From: Strigamia acuminata
Lineage: Eukaryota > Arthropoda > Chilopoda > Geophilomorpha > Linotaeniidae
NCBI GenBank assembly: GCA_949358305.1
Contig: OX442314.1
Span: 33,723,608-33,787,607 of the forward strand
Length of the DNA stretch: 64,000 nucleotides
Direction of reading: 5' to 3'
This document shows positions 22,108-32,252 of the stretch, one piece after another. The stretch's first letter is position 1; the number at the start of each line of letters is the position of its first letter. The notes beneath the pieces were generated by a model. The model ran no database searches and was not told the DNA's origin. It was given only the letters and a program-made list of their open reading frames with translations. The position numbers were made by a program, and so were the translations under genes.

Positions 22108-23250
22108 TTAAATAAAGATGCGCATTGTGCTCTGCACATTCGCCCTGCAGTAAGGGCATCTGGCTGGCCTAGTCCTCTGTACGCGCTCGCTGCATGCACT
22201 ACAGAAATATGCATGTCCACAAGGGACCATGGCAGTACTCCTGTCCTCGCGGAGACAAACCACACACCTGCCTGGCCGCACTGCTCCTGGAGACTCATCT
22301 TCCGACTCGCCATCCGACTCGGTGTTCGACTGAACATTCGCCAATTCAGCCACCCCCCTCGACGGCGTTATTGGTGCGGCGAACTTGGTCGAACACCGAA
22401 AATCGTTCGGCTGTAACCCCCTCAAGCCATGTCTCATTCACATAGTAAAGAAATAGGTAAACCAATCTGTCAACTACTTGTCCCAGATTGGTACCGCAAA
22501 ATTCCTCGTGAATGGCGTCAAATCCAGCTTGGACATCTTCGGGTTTCAAAAATGGTAACGCCATGGTAACGCCATGGTAACGCCATAGTGAAAAAACACT
22601 ATGCTCTTCACCTCGGGAACGCGCTTGTATGCGGTTACCATACCAAGCGCTTGAACTTTCCTCCAAAGTGCCTGGCAGAAGTGAAATAAGCACCCCTGAT
22701 GTCGTACGTTGGGCAGCGTGTTCTGAATAGCGGGAATCAATCCTGTCTACATTTCTACACCGTCCACTGAAACAATTCGCTCCCGAAAGAAAGCTTCACC
22801 GGCAACAGTTCGCCCGAAAGGCATTGTTGCCAGGATATGTGCGAATTCAGCGATCGTATCGGGAAGTCCAGGAAAAACAAGTTTACGACGTTTGCTCATA
22901 CCGGGCTCGAGTCGCCGGTAGGTGATGGTCGCATGCTGTTCCTGTGCTAGCTCGGCATCAAAAATATTTTTCATACTCTCGGCTGGTTGATCCTCTGCCC
23001 GCCTCTTCACTGCAATAGCGACTCGACAATTCGCAACGTCAGTTGGAGCGTCCTCATGAAGCTTGCTATGTGGTTTCGTTGGCTGGCAAATGAGCGTAAT
23101 CGAATTGCCAATCGCCCGCCCAGTGCACGCCTTGTCGATGCACTGCAGACACATTTTCGGTACACGATGACAATCCCTTCGATATAGGAGCCCATCGATC
23201 AAATAAAGCTGTGAGCCTTTTCGAAACCCTTCAACAATTGTGGCTTGCAT
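22108..23250 (-). pseudogene. Antisense FLYWCH - MULE transposase - RING pseudogene inside element C
   Basis: On the minus strand (5' end at 23250) a FLYWCH-like zinc finger is seen first (QLYLIDGLLYRRD, MCLQCIDKACTGRAI, HSKLHE). A fragment of a MULE-type transposase domain follows (QGCLFHFCQALWRKVQALGM, then VDRLVYLFLYYVNETWLEG and SVFDQVRRTNNAVEG). Last is a C3HC4 RING finger (CVVCLREDRS...CGHAYFCSACS...CPYC) ending at 22108. The pieces are in at least three frames. The first half of the MULE domain is missing, and a small TGGTAACGCCA tandem repeat (22553-22589) disrupts it. FLYWCH/MULE proteins are known as Mutator-derived families in animals; a RING at the end suggests an assembled host-like gene. 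It lies between Pol and the extra ORF, antisense to the element. Confidence 0.7.
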
Positions 23251-23331
23251 TGTAGAATGGTTGGTTGCTTCGGTCGTTGGTTCGAATGGAAATGAATGAT
23301 TGAACGGAATAGCCTGCTTAAGTAGTAGCTA

Positions 23332-23406
23332 GCGCGGCACGTTTGTATGACGTGACGCGGCACGCAGTTGCGACGTGCCGCGTCACGTCATACAAACGTG
23401 CCGCGC
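23332..23406. repeat. Perfect 33-bp-arm hairpin
   Basis: GCGCGGCACGTTTGTATGAC... (23332-23364) is the exact reverse complement of 23374-23406, with a 9-base loop. Both arms are GC-rich and contain the GCGCGGCACG motif found at 22014-22022 on the other side of the pseudogene. It would form a very stable stem in RNA or single-stranded DNA. Confidence 0.9.
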
Positions 23407-23464
23407 AAGATCATCACAATCTGAATTTATTTACGCACTGCCGCGCCAACCCATTCCTCATTAT

Positions 23465-23490
23465 CAACAATAGCGGCGCCGCTATTGTTG
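23465..23490. repeat. 26-bp perfect palindrome
   Basis: The sequence centred on AATAGCGGCGCCGCTATT (23465-23490) is its own reverse complement over 26 bases. The same core occurs in the repeat array at 21850-22025. It marks the right edge of the candidate nested segment. Confidence 0.85.
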
Positions 23491-24587
23491 CACCGACTGT
23501 GGCGGGACAATCAACGTCTGTTGTGCGTCTTCCTGCCGGTGCTGAATCTTCGGCATCTGAATACGGCTGGAATGAGCCGCCACCGGGCGCTTTACGTTTT
23601 TCGGAGCCTGTTTCTCGCAACCGCGAGTACCGAGCGGCCAATAAGGCAAGAAAGAAGGACGAGAAGGCCCGCCTGCGCAAAGAACAGTGCGAGCGTGACA
23701 TGGCTGCAGGAATTCCGCACGATAACATCGTAACGGACCAGGCAACAGAGACGATCTGCCCGTTTTGCGTCGGCTGCGGGTGGTGCTGCGGTGCATCCGC
23801 AGGCTCCTCATTGATGCGTTGTCCAAACTGTCGAGGACGAAAGACGCGACCGCGTTTGGAACCCTGGAGGAAGGAAGTGCAACCCCACGTCGTCAAAGGC
23901 ATTAAGCCAAACGAGAAGCGATGTTGGGCTCACTGCCCAAAGTGTCGACTGTTTTTGAACAGCCGCGGCGAGGCTGTGTACATCGACCCGCGCTTCCTCA
24001 CCTGGACCCGTGCTGAAGCCAACGCCGGCGTAAGAGTCGAACTCCTTCGACAGTCACCGCCGCCGTCCGAGGACTCTGAAGTTTCTACTGAAACTGTCCA
24101 GGCCGCCGAAAGCGTTGGAAGCGAGGTCGTAGAAGAAATCGTTCGACCGAGAACGATGTCGCGTGGTCGAGGCTGTCTGACGCTCGACCGAGCGAAAGAA
24201 ATTGCCAAGGTTCAACGAACCAACATCTTGGCACGAGGGCGAGCTCGTAAGCTTCAACAGGCTGTAGAAGCGTCGTCTAAACCCGTGGAGGATCCTCCAG
24301 CGGCAGTAACCGATGTGTCTAGCGCCCCTCCGGCTTCTAAGTCTGAAACTTCGGACGAGGCACAGTTCGAAGATGCCGAGGAGATGATTTCTGTCATCGA
24401 TTTCGTGGCAGAGTTGCTCGAGGATCTGCCGTTCCCACCTCCGAGCCCAGAGGAAATTGAAGCGCCGGAGGAAGCTGTGTTTTCCGCCGTCTCGACAGAG
24501 GCGACTGAAGAGTCGGATTTTCTGACTTCTGCTGAAGTCGAGAAAAAGGAAGAGAAAGATTCGACTGACGTCGAAAAGAAGGATTAA
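23491..24587 (+). CDS. Unknown Cys-rich ORF between Pol and 3' LTR of element C
   Basis: The frame is open from 23343 but runs through the hairpin and palindrome first. The first ATG in frame is at 23700 (296 residues), so the start is uncertain. A basic stretch (RAANKARKKDEKARLRKEQ) precedes a Cys-rich region with CPFCVGCGWCCG, CPNCRGRK and CWAHCPKC (about 23757-23950), which could bind two zinc ions. The C-terminal half is acidic (EEDSEV..., DEAQFEDAEEMI, ELLEDLPFPPPSPEEIEAPE) and ends in a Lys/Glu tail. No membrane segment or signal peptide is visible, so it does not look like an envelope gene. I do not recognise the family. Its place, where Env or accessory genes sit in some Gypsy elements, suggests an accessory or captured gene. 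Confidence 0.6.
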
Positions 24588-25292
24588 AAGGGACAAATTA
24601 ACATTCGTTATTTTCCGAGTGGATATTTTTTGACTAAAAAGTAATCCAAGTGTTTTGTTGTGTTTGCGATTTTTTCCAGTATTCTCATGAGTAGTGTGTT
24701 CAGTTTTGTTTGAAATTAGAACTAATCATTTAAATATTCAGACGAATGTAGTTAATTTTGCAAATTGGATTCAATTTAATTTTGTGTTTTCCCGAATTCA
24801 ATTTGGATGTTCATTTAAATTAATCATATTAATATGTGTTTATTTGATTTATTCGCAAATTTCATAATTAGTTGTGGAATTTTGTGTTTATTTTTGTTGT
24901 TCACTTTGATTAAAGTTCGAAAGACTTCCAGTCGAAGTCATTGATTTTTATAACGAACGTAATAAAAAATCAGTAGGTTTAGATTTTCCGATAAATAAAA
25001 TTTTGCATAAATTTATTTTATTTGATCATCTAGGTAATTAATAAGCTATGAAGAAGTTTATTTGACGGAGAAAATAAAATTTCTATCGAAATTAGTTTTC
25101 TTGAACATGTATCCATGTTCGGACGAGTTCATTTCCGTCGCTTAGCAACCGAGAGTTGCGTTGAACAGTGAAGCCGATTAGTCTAATCGGGTGACGAAGT
25201 TTCTGAAAGAAATAACGTGATTAAGTTTAATAAAAAATACTTACCAAGTGGATTAATTCGGTAGAATTAGGTGAACATTTCTTATACATTAA
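24588..25292 (+). other. Non-coding 3' region of element C
   Basis: AT-rich, no frame or domain. It precedes the nested MITE. Confidence 0.6.
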
Positions 25293-25695
25293 CCTTCCCA
25301 TAGCCATGGTAGGTCAAAAAAATTACAGAAGTGCAAAAATCACTGTAATTCTTTTTTTCCTGAAAATTAATTAATGAGGTTAACTTTTATTCCTCAAAAA
25401 CATTTTTTTCTTATTTTATAATGTCTAAATACAAATAGTTTTTCAATAATTAATAAGATAATTTAATATTTATAACATAAAACACCCTTAATGGGAGCGC
25501 CGTACACCACTTTGCCATCTGTTTGCACTAGGTGGCGTATTAAAATTAGTCCTAAAACATGTGCTTTTACCAGGAAAAATGCGATTGCACCAGGAAAAAT
25601 GTGATTGTGCACATGTGCAGAAGGATTTTTAAAAGAAGGCAGAAATGACTGACCTTAGCTAGCAATGGTGGAAACTAGGCTTGGCTATGGGAAGG
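25293..25695. mobile_element. 403-bp piggyBac-type MITE (TTAA flanks)
   Basis: Terminal inverted repeats CCTTCCCATAGCCA are directly flanked by TTAA on both sides (25289-25292 and 25696-25699), the target signature of piggyBac. No coding capacity. It is inserted just upstream of the 3' LTR of element C. Confidence 0.85.
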
Positions 25696-25748
25696 TTAAG
25701 AATGACAATTAAAAAGTTGGTAAACTCTATGATTGTCACCGGGGGATG

Positions 25749-27501
25749 TGTGATGATTACAAATCCGTATTTATCAATGTTCACAATAGATGGCGCTGTT
25801 TACCAAACGCGCGTAATTCAAACTCGATAAAACTAAAAAGTGTGATAAATAATTATTTAGACACGGTGAATAAAATATAACTATTTTATTCGATATAAAT
25901 AAACTAAGTATTATTTACTTGACAAAGTTGATTCTATCGAATCAATATCCACATTACTTACCTGTCAAAGGGGGCCAATTGAACCCTTCCCACCCCCAAC
26001 TGGGCCCATCTGGACATAGTCATAAATTAGGTCCGGACTAGTGACCCACGAATCCGCCGATTCGTACGCTGATTGGCTGTCGCCAATCTAGTAGTTCTAC
26101 AGAACTATATAAGCATCAGTTTCTCACCCACTAACCCCCCTGGCTTGATAACTGAACACGTATATTGTCTGTAGTTGAATTGTTATCGTTTGATTTCATT
26201 ATTCTCTATCGACACATCAGGCCACCTCAGTTCTCCACAATTAGTATTCATTACTATTTTGTTATTACTGTTGTAGGGCATTTTCGGGAAGACCAACCCG
26301 GTAATAGACATGCATCCGCATGAAATGGTCCCGTAACGTTAGCTTGCTGTTCTACGGGACAGTTAGACTTCGTACGGTGGCTTAATATAACGGTCGTATA
26401 CAGTACGACCTTGCTAAATGAAAGTAGGTCCCTCAGCTAACTGGCCTCAGTCCGCTGCAGGATGGCTGTTGTAAACAGCCCACGCAGGTTCCCGTCTTTC
26501 TACGATTGGTCCTTCCGCTCGTTAAAAGTCGGTAAAGGCCTAATGCACAGGTAACACGCCGGGTTGGTAGCCCGTGAGTAATATCTTCAAGATGTTGCGA
26601 TAAATAACTACCTGGATAATGGTAATCCAACGGCAGTGGCCAAGTAATATTTTACCCGGTGCTCGATCATTGGATCCCGCCATCGTAAGGCATGCTGGCG
26701 GATGGAGGAGTCAAATCCTCCCGCGATGGTTCTCTCGACCGTCGTGACAGTCCCCGCCCCATCGTACCCTCCGGGTTAGTAACCCGTGAACGATATATAA
26801 AATATATCGTGTTAAACAAATTACTCGGGCATTGGTAATCCTGTATTGGCAATATCTTTTAAACCCGGTAAGTCCATAGAAATGTTTACCTGGTGGTTGG
26901 TACCACCGATAGCGAATTAAAGCGTACAATTAAATACTCGGCGCCTGATCACGAGATCTTGTCGTCGTAAGGCATGCTGGCGGATGGAGTCTCAACAACT
27001 CCCGCGACGTTCTCTCAATTGTCGTGACGGTCCCCGCCCAATTAATATTTTTATAACAATTCATTTGTTATATTCCATTAATCACTTTACATTTATTCAT
27101 TTGGAACATGGAATATTCTGCCGAATATTCCTATTTATGCGAAGGACTCTTCGCATCATTAGATACTCGAGCTGCGGACCAAATACGTCTCCGTAGCGTT
27201 ATTTGTGACGATGCCGCAAGTCAGCCGTATCCCTTTGGCTTCGCCCGGATCCTCAACCAGTTGATGCCGCCCGTTTACACGCGTCAAGAACCCAATTATG
27301 TTATCATTAATATTTAGTAATAAATATGTTATGTCACACTAAAACTGTAAGTTATTTCTATTCGAACACGTATTCATATCTGTGAAGACTTCCGTAGCTT
27401 ATCTCGGTTAGGTTGTTGCTACTCCTAGCAACGTCTTGTTTAAACCGATTATTTACCTATCTTAAATGGCTATTAAATCAGCCAAAAGTAGAATCGTCAC
27501 A
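25749..27501 (+). repeat. 3' LTR of element C
   Basis: 1753 bp, nearly identical to the 5' LTR. Differences seen are a 4-bp insertion (GATATAAATAAACTAAG), a handful of single-base changes, a 1-base indel near 27230, and complete replacement of a 21-bp block (26791-26811) by a perfect AT hairpin. The TATA box is at 26106-26113. It is preceded by the purine run GGGGGATG (25741-25748), a plausible polypurine tract. Confidence 0.92.
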
Positions 27502-27505
27502 TAGT

Positions 27506-28867
27506 TTAAAATCAAATGAACAATACTTTAATCGTGTGGATTTATACAATGAATAAATTACAATAATGAAATGTGACTGTGTCGGAAATAATGAAAATGG
27601 AAAGAATGGCAAATGGCACGTTACAACGGTTAGGCGCAACACGCGAGTGGCGTGTACAACAACGGCTCGTTGTTGGGATGGCTTCGTCTTCTCCCTCGTT
27701 ACTCACTCCCACTCGTACGATGGCGGTGGCGGGAACTCCGGACAAGTCAACGGTGGCTCCAGCGACGGCGATGGTTCACGGCGAGCAAGGACTTCTCGTA
27801 CGACGGCGAAGCGGTGGTTCACGCGGAGTCGAAACTTCTTCCCGATGGCGTAAATTAGCGATGGCTAATTCATGCAAAGCGCAAACGGGTGCTGGCTTCG
27901 CACGATGGGCAAAGCAAGCAAAGGTCTCAAAACATACCTACGAACTAACACGGTCAATACTAGCGAGTTTCTCGAGCATAGCAGTGACAAGGTGTGTTGT
28001 GTTTCAGTATGTATTCAAGGGTGTGCCAAAATTGGGATTTCGTGGTTGGCACACTTCTGAGTTGAGCAGTAAACCTGCGCAATTAGCTCAGTTTGGTGCA
28101 ACAAAAGAATCTGTTGCACCAAAACGGTTAATTAGCTGGAAGCCCCAGCCAATTTGAGGTGAGATGTGCTTGGGGAGTTTTCTCTCCCAAGTCACATGAC
28201 TGAGTTTGGCACATGCCAAACTATTGTGGAATAAAATACAACAATTATCTTTTAAGTGGTGATATTTATTTCAACAAAATAACAGGAATAGATCGAGATC
28301 ACCATAACGTGATTGCTTCAACATCTGAAAACGCAAGGAGGACACAACGGACATCAAAACTGAATACAGCGTTCAAAAGGAAAGCAAAAACTACATACGA
28401 TTGGTTTATTAAATTAATTTTAACTCTAAGATTAACTCCTAGAACAAACATTACAACTACAAGTGACTTTGCAGAAGTGAATGAGAAGCCTATTCTGCAT
28501 CACCGACAACACAAAAACAGGCTGGAAAGAAAAAAGCAAAGTAAAGGTAATTAACTTCAAACAATTCAAAATAAAAATAAGCACTTAAAAAACAATCAGA
28601 ACAAATAATAATTACAACCATATTTTACAGGATTGAAACAGTAAAGCATTTGAATCAACTTACATAGAAAATTATTTGCATTAAAGGAGTATTACATTAG
28701 ATAAGTTGCAATATTCAAAAATGAACAATTAAAATCAAATTAAAAAACTAACGTTACATTTCAGGAATTAACCATCGGGCAAAACATGAAAGACCGACAA
28801 CGACGCATCTAAATGAGAAAATTCTCCACATTGCTGGCAGCAATGGTAATGAGCAATTTGATAGTGA
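27506..28867. other. Unassigned stretch right of element C
   Basis: A frame at 27573-28157 gives a 194-residue low-complexity product without a known domain. Short direct repeats such as GGTTCACG and CGACGGCG occur around 27720-27850. TGTGAC (27572) and GTCACA (28191-28196) could be LTR ends, but no target duplication flanks them. I cannot assign a function. Confidence 0.4.
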
Positions 28868-30290
28868 TCAATTACATTGTAATTGGACATTTAGCAATGG
28901 CATTATAACCATCTTCTTTACGAAACAAGCATGCAAACTTTGCTTGTAGCCTCCGAACTGGTATAAAACTGGCTGTGCCAGGTGGAACTGCACATGCACT
29001 GTACTGTACACCGAAATTGGTTTGCCATATTTTGATTTTGCATGTTTAGGTAAATGTTTATACCACTCTACATGAACTGGGGTGGCGGATGTTTCGCGAA
29101 AAAAGAAATCGCGAAATAAACGAATCGCAAAATTCGGGATTCGTTGTTTCAAATGGAAGTGGGCGCGAAAAAAGGAATCGCGAAAAATAAAATTGCGAAA
29201 AAAGAAATCGCGAATCACAATGCAGCAAAATTTTAAAAAAATTTAGAAAAAAGAAAACGCGAAATTGGGAAAACGCGAAATTGGGAAAAACATTAAAACT
29301 TACAAAAACCGGATTATTTGTGTTCTTATTGATGTGTTTGTAACAATTGCCTTGAAGAATTGTTAATTGGGTATGCCGCATGTGATGTCCCGGCCTCGGC
29401 GTCACCGCACTTATTGTCGTGTACTTGAGGGATGGACTAATCGTCAGCTGGCGATTTTTGGCCGTCAGCTGACTATTTTTGGCCCACAGCTGAAGATTTT
29501 TGGCCGTCAGCTGGCGACTGCCCAATGTGGACCGTCAACAATCGCCAGCTGACGGCCCAAAAATAATGAAAAACTGTTTTTTTTCAAATTCGCGCTTTTT
29601 TTTTTTGGCGTTTTCAACAATTCGCGATTTGTTTTTTCGCGATTTGTTTTTCGCGATTACTTTTTTCGCGTATGTCCACTTGGCGCCAGTTGGAGTTCGC
29701 GCCAGTGAGGGTTTGCGCTAACACGATTCGCGAATCCACAAGTAGCGATTTCAAATGTCGCTTTTTTTTGGATTCGCGATTTCTTTTTTCGCGATATATC
29801 ATGAACTAGTAAGTGTGGGTTTGCTTGATCACTGACTAACATATAGTGTTGATACAATCCAATTACTTTTCCAGGTCTCAATTCGTTGTTTGTAATTTGG
29901 GATGCTGCGTCAGCGCACCAGTGAGCCAGAACAATAGAGCTGCTGCTGTTGCCTGTGTTATAAGATCCTATTATCATATAATCCAAATCAATTCGTTTGC
30001 AGCTAAGGGAACATGCAATTGTTTCCTTGGGTATAGGTGTTTGTATATGTCTTTCAGATAGTTCATGTTTTCTTCTAGTGAAACTTGTTTTGCTTTTTTT
30101 TATTAATTGCATCCAGCATGAGACTTGAAATGAACCAGTCCGAGTTGACAATTGGATACATTGAATCACTCATTCTCTGGAAACAAAAGTAATCCTGTGT
30201 TGTTATTTCTCGTAAAGTGCCTCTATCACTTTTGTGGGTCATTCCATTTATAAAATTGAGTATTTTTTCAGTTTCCTCTTCTGGATTTTT
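28868..30290 (-). pseudogene. Decayed ORF of unknown function, split by a TIR element
   Basis: The minus-strand coding parts are about 30290-30075, then (frame shifted) 30169-29808, then, after the inserted element, 29070-28868. Across the insertion the frame matches exactly: codons for LLVH lie at the right edge and VEWYKHLPKH at the left edge, joined if the element and one copy of the 8-bp duplication are ignored. Readable motifs are SDSMYPIVNSDWFISS, VLAHWCADAASQI and LRPGKVIGLYQHYM. The pattern 'PGKV...H...V.WY...P...GKP' reminds me of C-terminal regions of transposon-encoded proteins, but I cannot name the family. At least one frameshift marks it as dead. Confidence 0.5.
29079..29799. 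mobile_element. Non-autonomous TIR element with 8-bp target duplication
   Basis: Flanked by CATGAACT (29071-29078 and 29800-29807). Subterminal arms are built from TTCGCGAAAAAAGAAATCGCG-like units on the left and their reverse complements on the right. The core contains four copies of a ~21-bp unit (CGTCAGCTGGCGATTTTTGG type, 29441-29519) and one inverted copy (29541-29563). An 8-bp duplication is typical of hAT-type elements, but the extreme ends (GGGGTGGCGG and ATATATCGCG inverted) are not a clean TIR. Confidence 0.7.
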
Positions 30291-30317
30291 GGTTAATTTT
30301 GATCCACGTACACATTG

Positions 30318-31047
30318 TTAGTACTGTCTACTCTCAAAATTTTAAACATTGTGTTTGAACTTTCAAATATTTTCAATATTTGTGCACGGCTGCACGCACG
30401 GATTGAAGTGAGTGCAACCATGGGTTATGATCTATTTTTTTATGCTCCGGGTTTACTTCGCATTCTTACTCCAGATCATAGAGTACTCTAAGCTCCACAT
30501 CATATAGCAAATTTTCGCGTTTATTTATCTCTAAATAAAAGTAATAAAGAATAAAATTAAACTGTAGTCTATTAGGCAACTTTAGATTTAGATTTACCTT
30601 TCTTCATTTCCAATACTTTCTTCATTTCCGATAAGTGAGACGACTGATCTGTGGTTGTATTACTCAAACATTGTAAATAACAAAAAACAATTTTTATGTA
30701 AATTTATTAAAACTTGTCAAACATCTTTATAAATATAGAATAATAGAATTCCCTTTGAGTAAGAATACTAAACATGAGAAAGGTAGTCTGTTGCCACAGC
30801 AACGAGCTCCGTTTTAGGTGATCTAAAGTTTTGACATTGTATTAATATAAAACAAAAATTTTAGTTTGCTTAAAATTTAATTTTTTTATTCAACAATTTA
30901 TACAATTTGTGACTAGCTTCAATAGGTTTTACTTTTTTAACTACCACATTTTTCAACTATTTAATTTTTCATTATAGTTTCAACAACTGGCAACTTAATA
31001 TTTCCAATTAGGCATGCACTTCAATCCCAGGTGAATTCCTCCCCTTT
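30318..31047. other. 3' flank of serpin block A with polyadenylation signal
   Basis: Holds no gene. The stretch 30318-30515 recurs at 39059-39240 next to serpin block B, showing that flanks were duplicated along with the genes. On the minus strand an AATAAA signal (30885-30890) lies about 160 bases after the stop of the last serpin cassette and could end the transcript. Confidence 0.6.
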
Positions 31048-32208
31048 TTAGGTTAATATACGGACGTTGGAATCCTCGGAATCGTTGCAATCCTCGGAAT
31101 CGTCGGAGTTCTCTGCCGAGTCATGCACTTCTTGCACAGCAGCGCCCGGGTTGGGATTAATCAGCCGTCCCCAGAACACGATAGCGCCACTTCGATTATC
31201 TTTGATGAATAGGAGGAAAGGATGGTCTGCTGTAAAGTGATTGCGGTACCCACTCCACATAGTTAAGTTATTATCGCTTCCTTCCTCGTTCACTTCAAGA
31301 AAAGCCTTGTGCAAAACGGCAGAAACGAACAAATCTTTCTTGCCCGTAATTCCCGATAAATTCGCCTCGTTTTCATTGAATAGATCACTCATATCCATAC
31401 TACTCAAAATATCTTTGAGAGATAATGAGGATTCTATTTTAAATTTCGGTAATGTCAAAACTAATTCGGCGTGGTACCTAACGTACATTAAGCGTTCCAA
31501 ATCTGAAACGGTAAGCGTTTCTTCCAATGCCTTTAACCCATTAATGTCATATGGAAGGATAACAAACATGCTATGGGTTTCTCCCACATATGGTAATTCG
31601 ATTATATCACAGTTTAGAGTATCGTCCTCCCTGTATCTAAAGTAAGACGTTATGTGCATGAAATCCGTCATTACTGCCTTGTTAACATCTAGGTAGAAAT
31701 TATCAGCATTTGTGCAATCAGGTTCAAATTGCTGGAGCCAATTGCCTTTAAAGTAGATCGCGTTCACCAAAACCAAACGTGTAAGATCATCCAGTATCCC
31801 TGGTGGAATCAAATTTTTGATTTTCGTTTGGGTTTGTTCTTCCACCCACTTATTAATCTCTAATCGAATTTTTTCAGCGTCTGAACCGAAATCAACGACA
31901 GTCGATGAAGTGCTGTAATGTTCTTCCAATACGCCTCTGAAGTCTGCCAAAATGTTTGCACTGTTGTGGACGTACATGCGATTGGCAATGTGTAATTTTA
32001 TTGCAGAATCCTGTGGGACCAGAAGAGAATCAATAATTTCATGGAATGCTTCGTGAATGGCTGAATCGGTGGTAAATGATCCCAACTTGAGGACATCTTT
32101 CATCTGTTCTGCAGTGTTTTCTTTGGCGCCAGCTAGAGTCATAGCTAGCGCCACACTAATGCTGAGTGGACTGATAAATAAATTTTCATCATTTCCAGCT
32201 ACACTTTG
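31048..32208 (-). CDS. Serpin cassette A1 (acceptor site mutated)
   Basis: Encodes a serpin body from just after helix A (QSVAGNDENLF) to the C-terminus. Landmarks: ALAMTLAGAKENT; IANRMYVHN; LVLVNAIYFKGNW; LTLPKFKIESS; and the serpin signature FTADHPFLLFI with GRLINPNPGA. The hinge before the reactive loop reads VNEEGSDNNLTMWSG and lacks the small-residue run of inhibitory serpins, so inhibition is doubtful. A short acidic tail (SEDCNDSEDSNVRILT) ends at a TAA where related cassettes have CAA. No ATG or signal peptide fits the 5' end, so an upstream exon is needed. The shared acceptor TTTTTCAG is TTTTTCAA here (32209), so this cassette may not be spliced correctly. Confidence 0.82.
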   Translation of the reverse strand, partial: QSVAGNDENLFISPLSISVALAMTLAGAKENTAEQMKDVLKLGSFTTDSAIHEAFHEIIDSLLVPQDSAIKLHIANRMYVHNSANILADFRGVLEEHYSTSSTVVDFGSDAEKIRLEINKWVEEQTQTKIKNLIPPGILDDLTRLVLVNAIYFKGNWLQQFEPDCTNADNFYLDVNKAVMTDFMHITSYFRYREDDTLNCDIIELPYVGETHSMFVILPYDINGLKALEETLTVSDLERLMYVRYHAELVLTLPKFKIESSLSLKDILSSMDMSDLFNENEANLSGITGKKDLFVSAVLHKAFLEVNEEGSDNNLTMWSGYRNHFTADHPFLLFIKDNRSGAIVFWGRLINPNPGAAVQEVHDSAENSDDSEDCNDSEDSNVRILT

Positions 32209-32252
32209 TTGAAAAAGTAAAACAAAAAAGAATTAGTAGATTTACTTTTGGA

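Larger units (their letters stand above)
12737..27501 (+). mobile_element. Element C, complete 14.8-kb Gypsy-type LTR retrotransposon
   Basis: Two direct LTRs, TGTGATGATT...CGTCACA (12737-14484 and 25749-27501), are flanked by the 4-bp duplication TAGT (12733-12736 and 27502-27505). A tRNA-Gln-like primer-binding site follows the 5' LTR, and a purine run GGGGGATG precedes the 3' LTR. Inside are Gag, Pol in the -1 frame, an antisense transposase-like pseudogene, an extra ORF and a MITE. The PR-RT-RNase H-IN order places it in Ty3/Gypsy. The LTRs differ by only a few substitutions, two small indels and one replaced 21-bp block, so insertion was recent. This copy has a nonsense codon in gag and an integrase deletion, so it is probably not autonomous. 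Confidence 0.93.

Noticed and set aside
27572-28196. Possible solo LTR with TGTGAC and GTCACA ends
   Set aside because: No target duplication (TGAAA versus TGACT) and no partner in the window.
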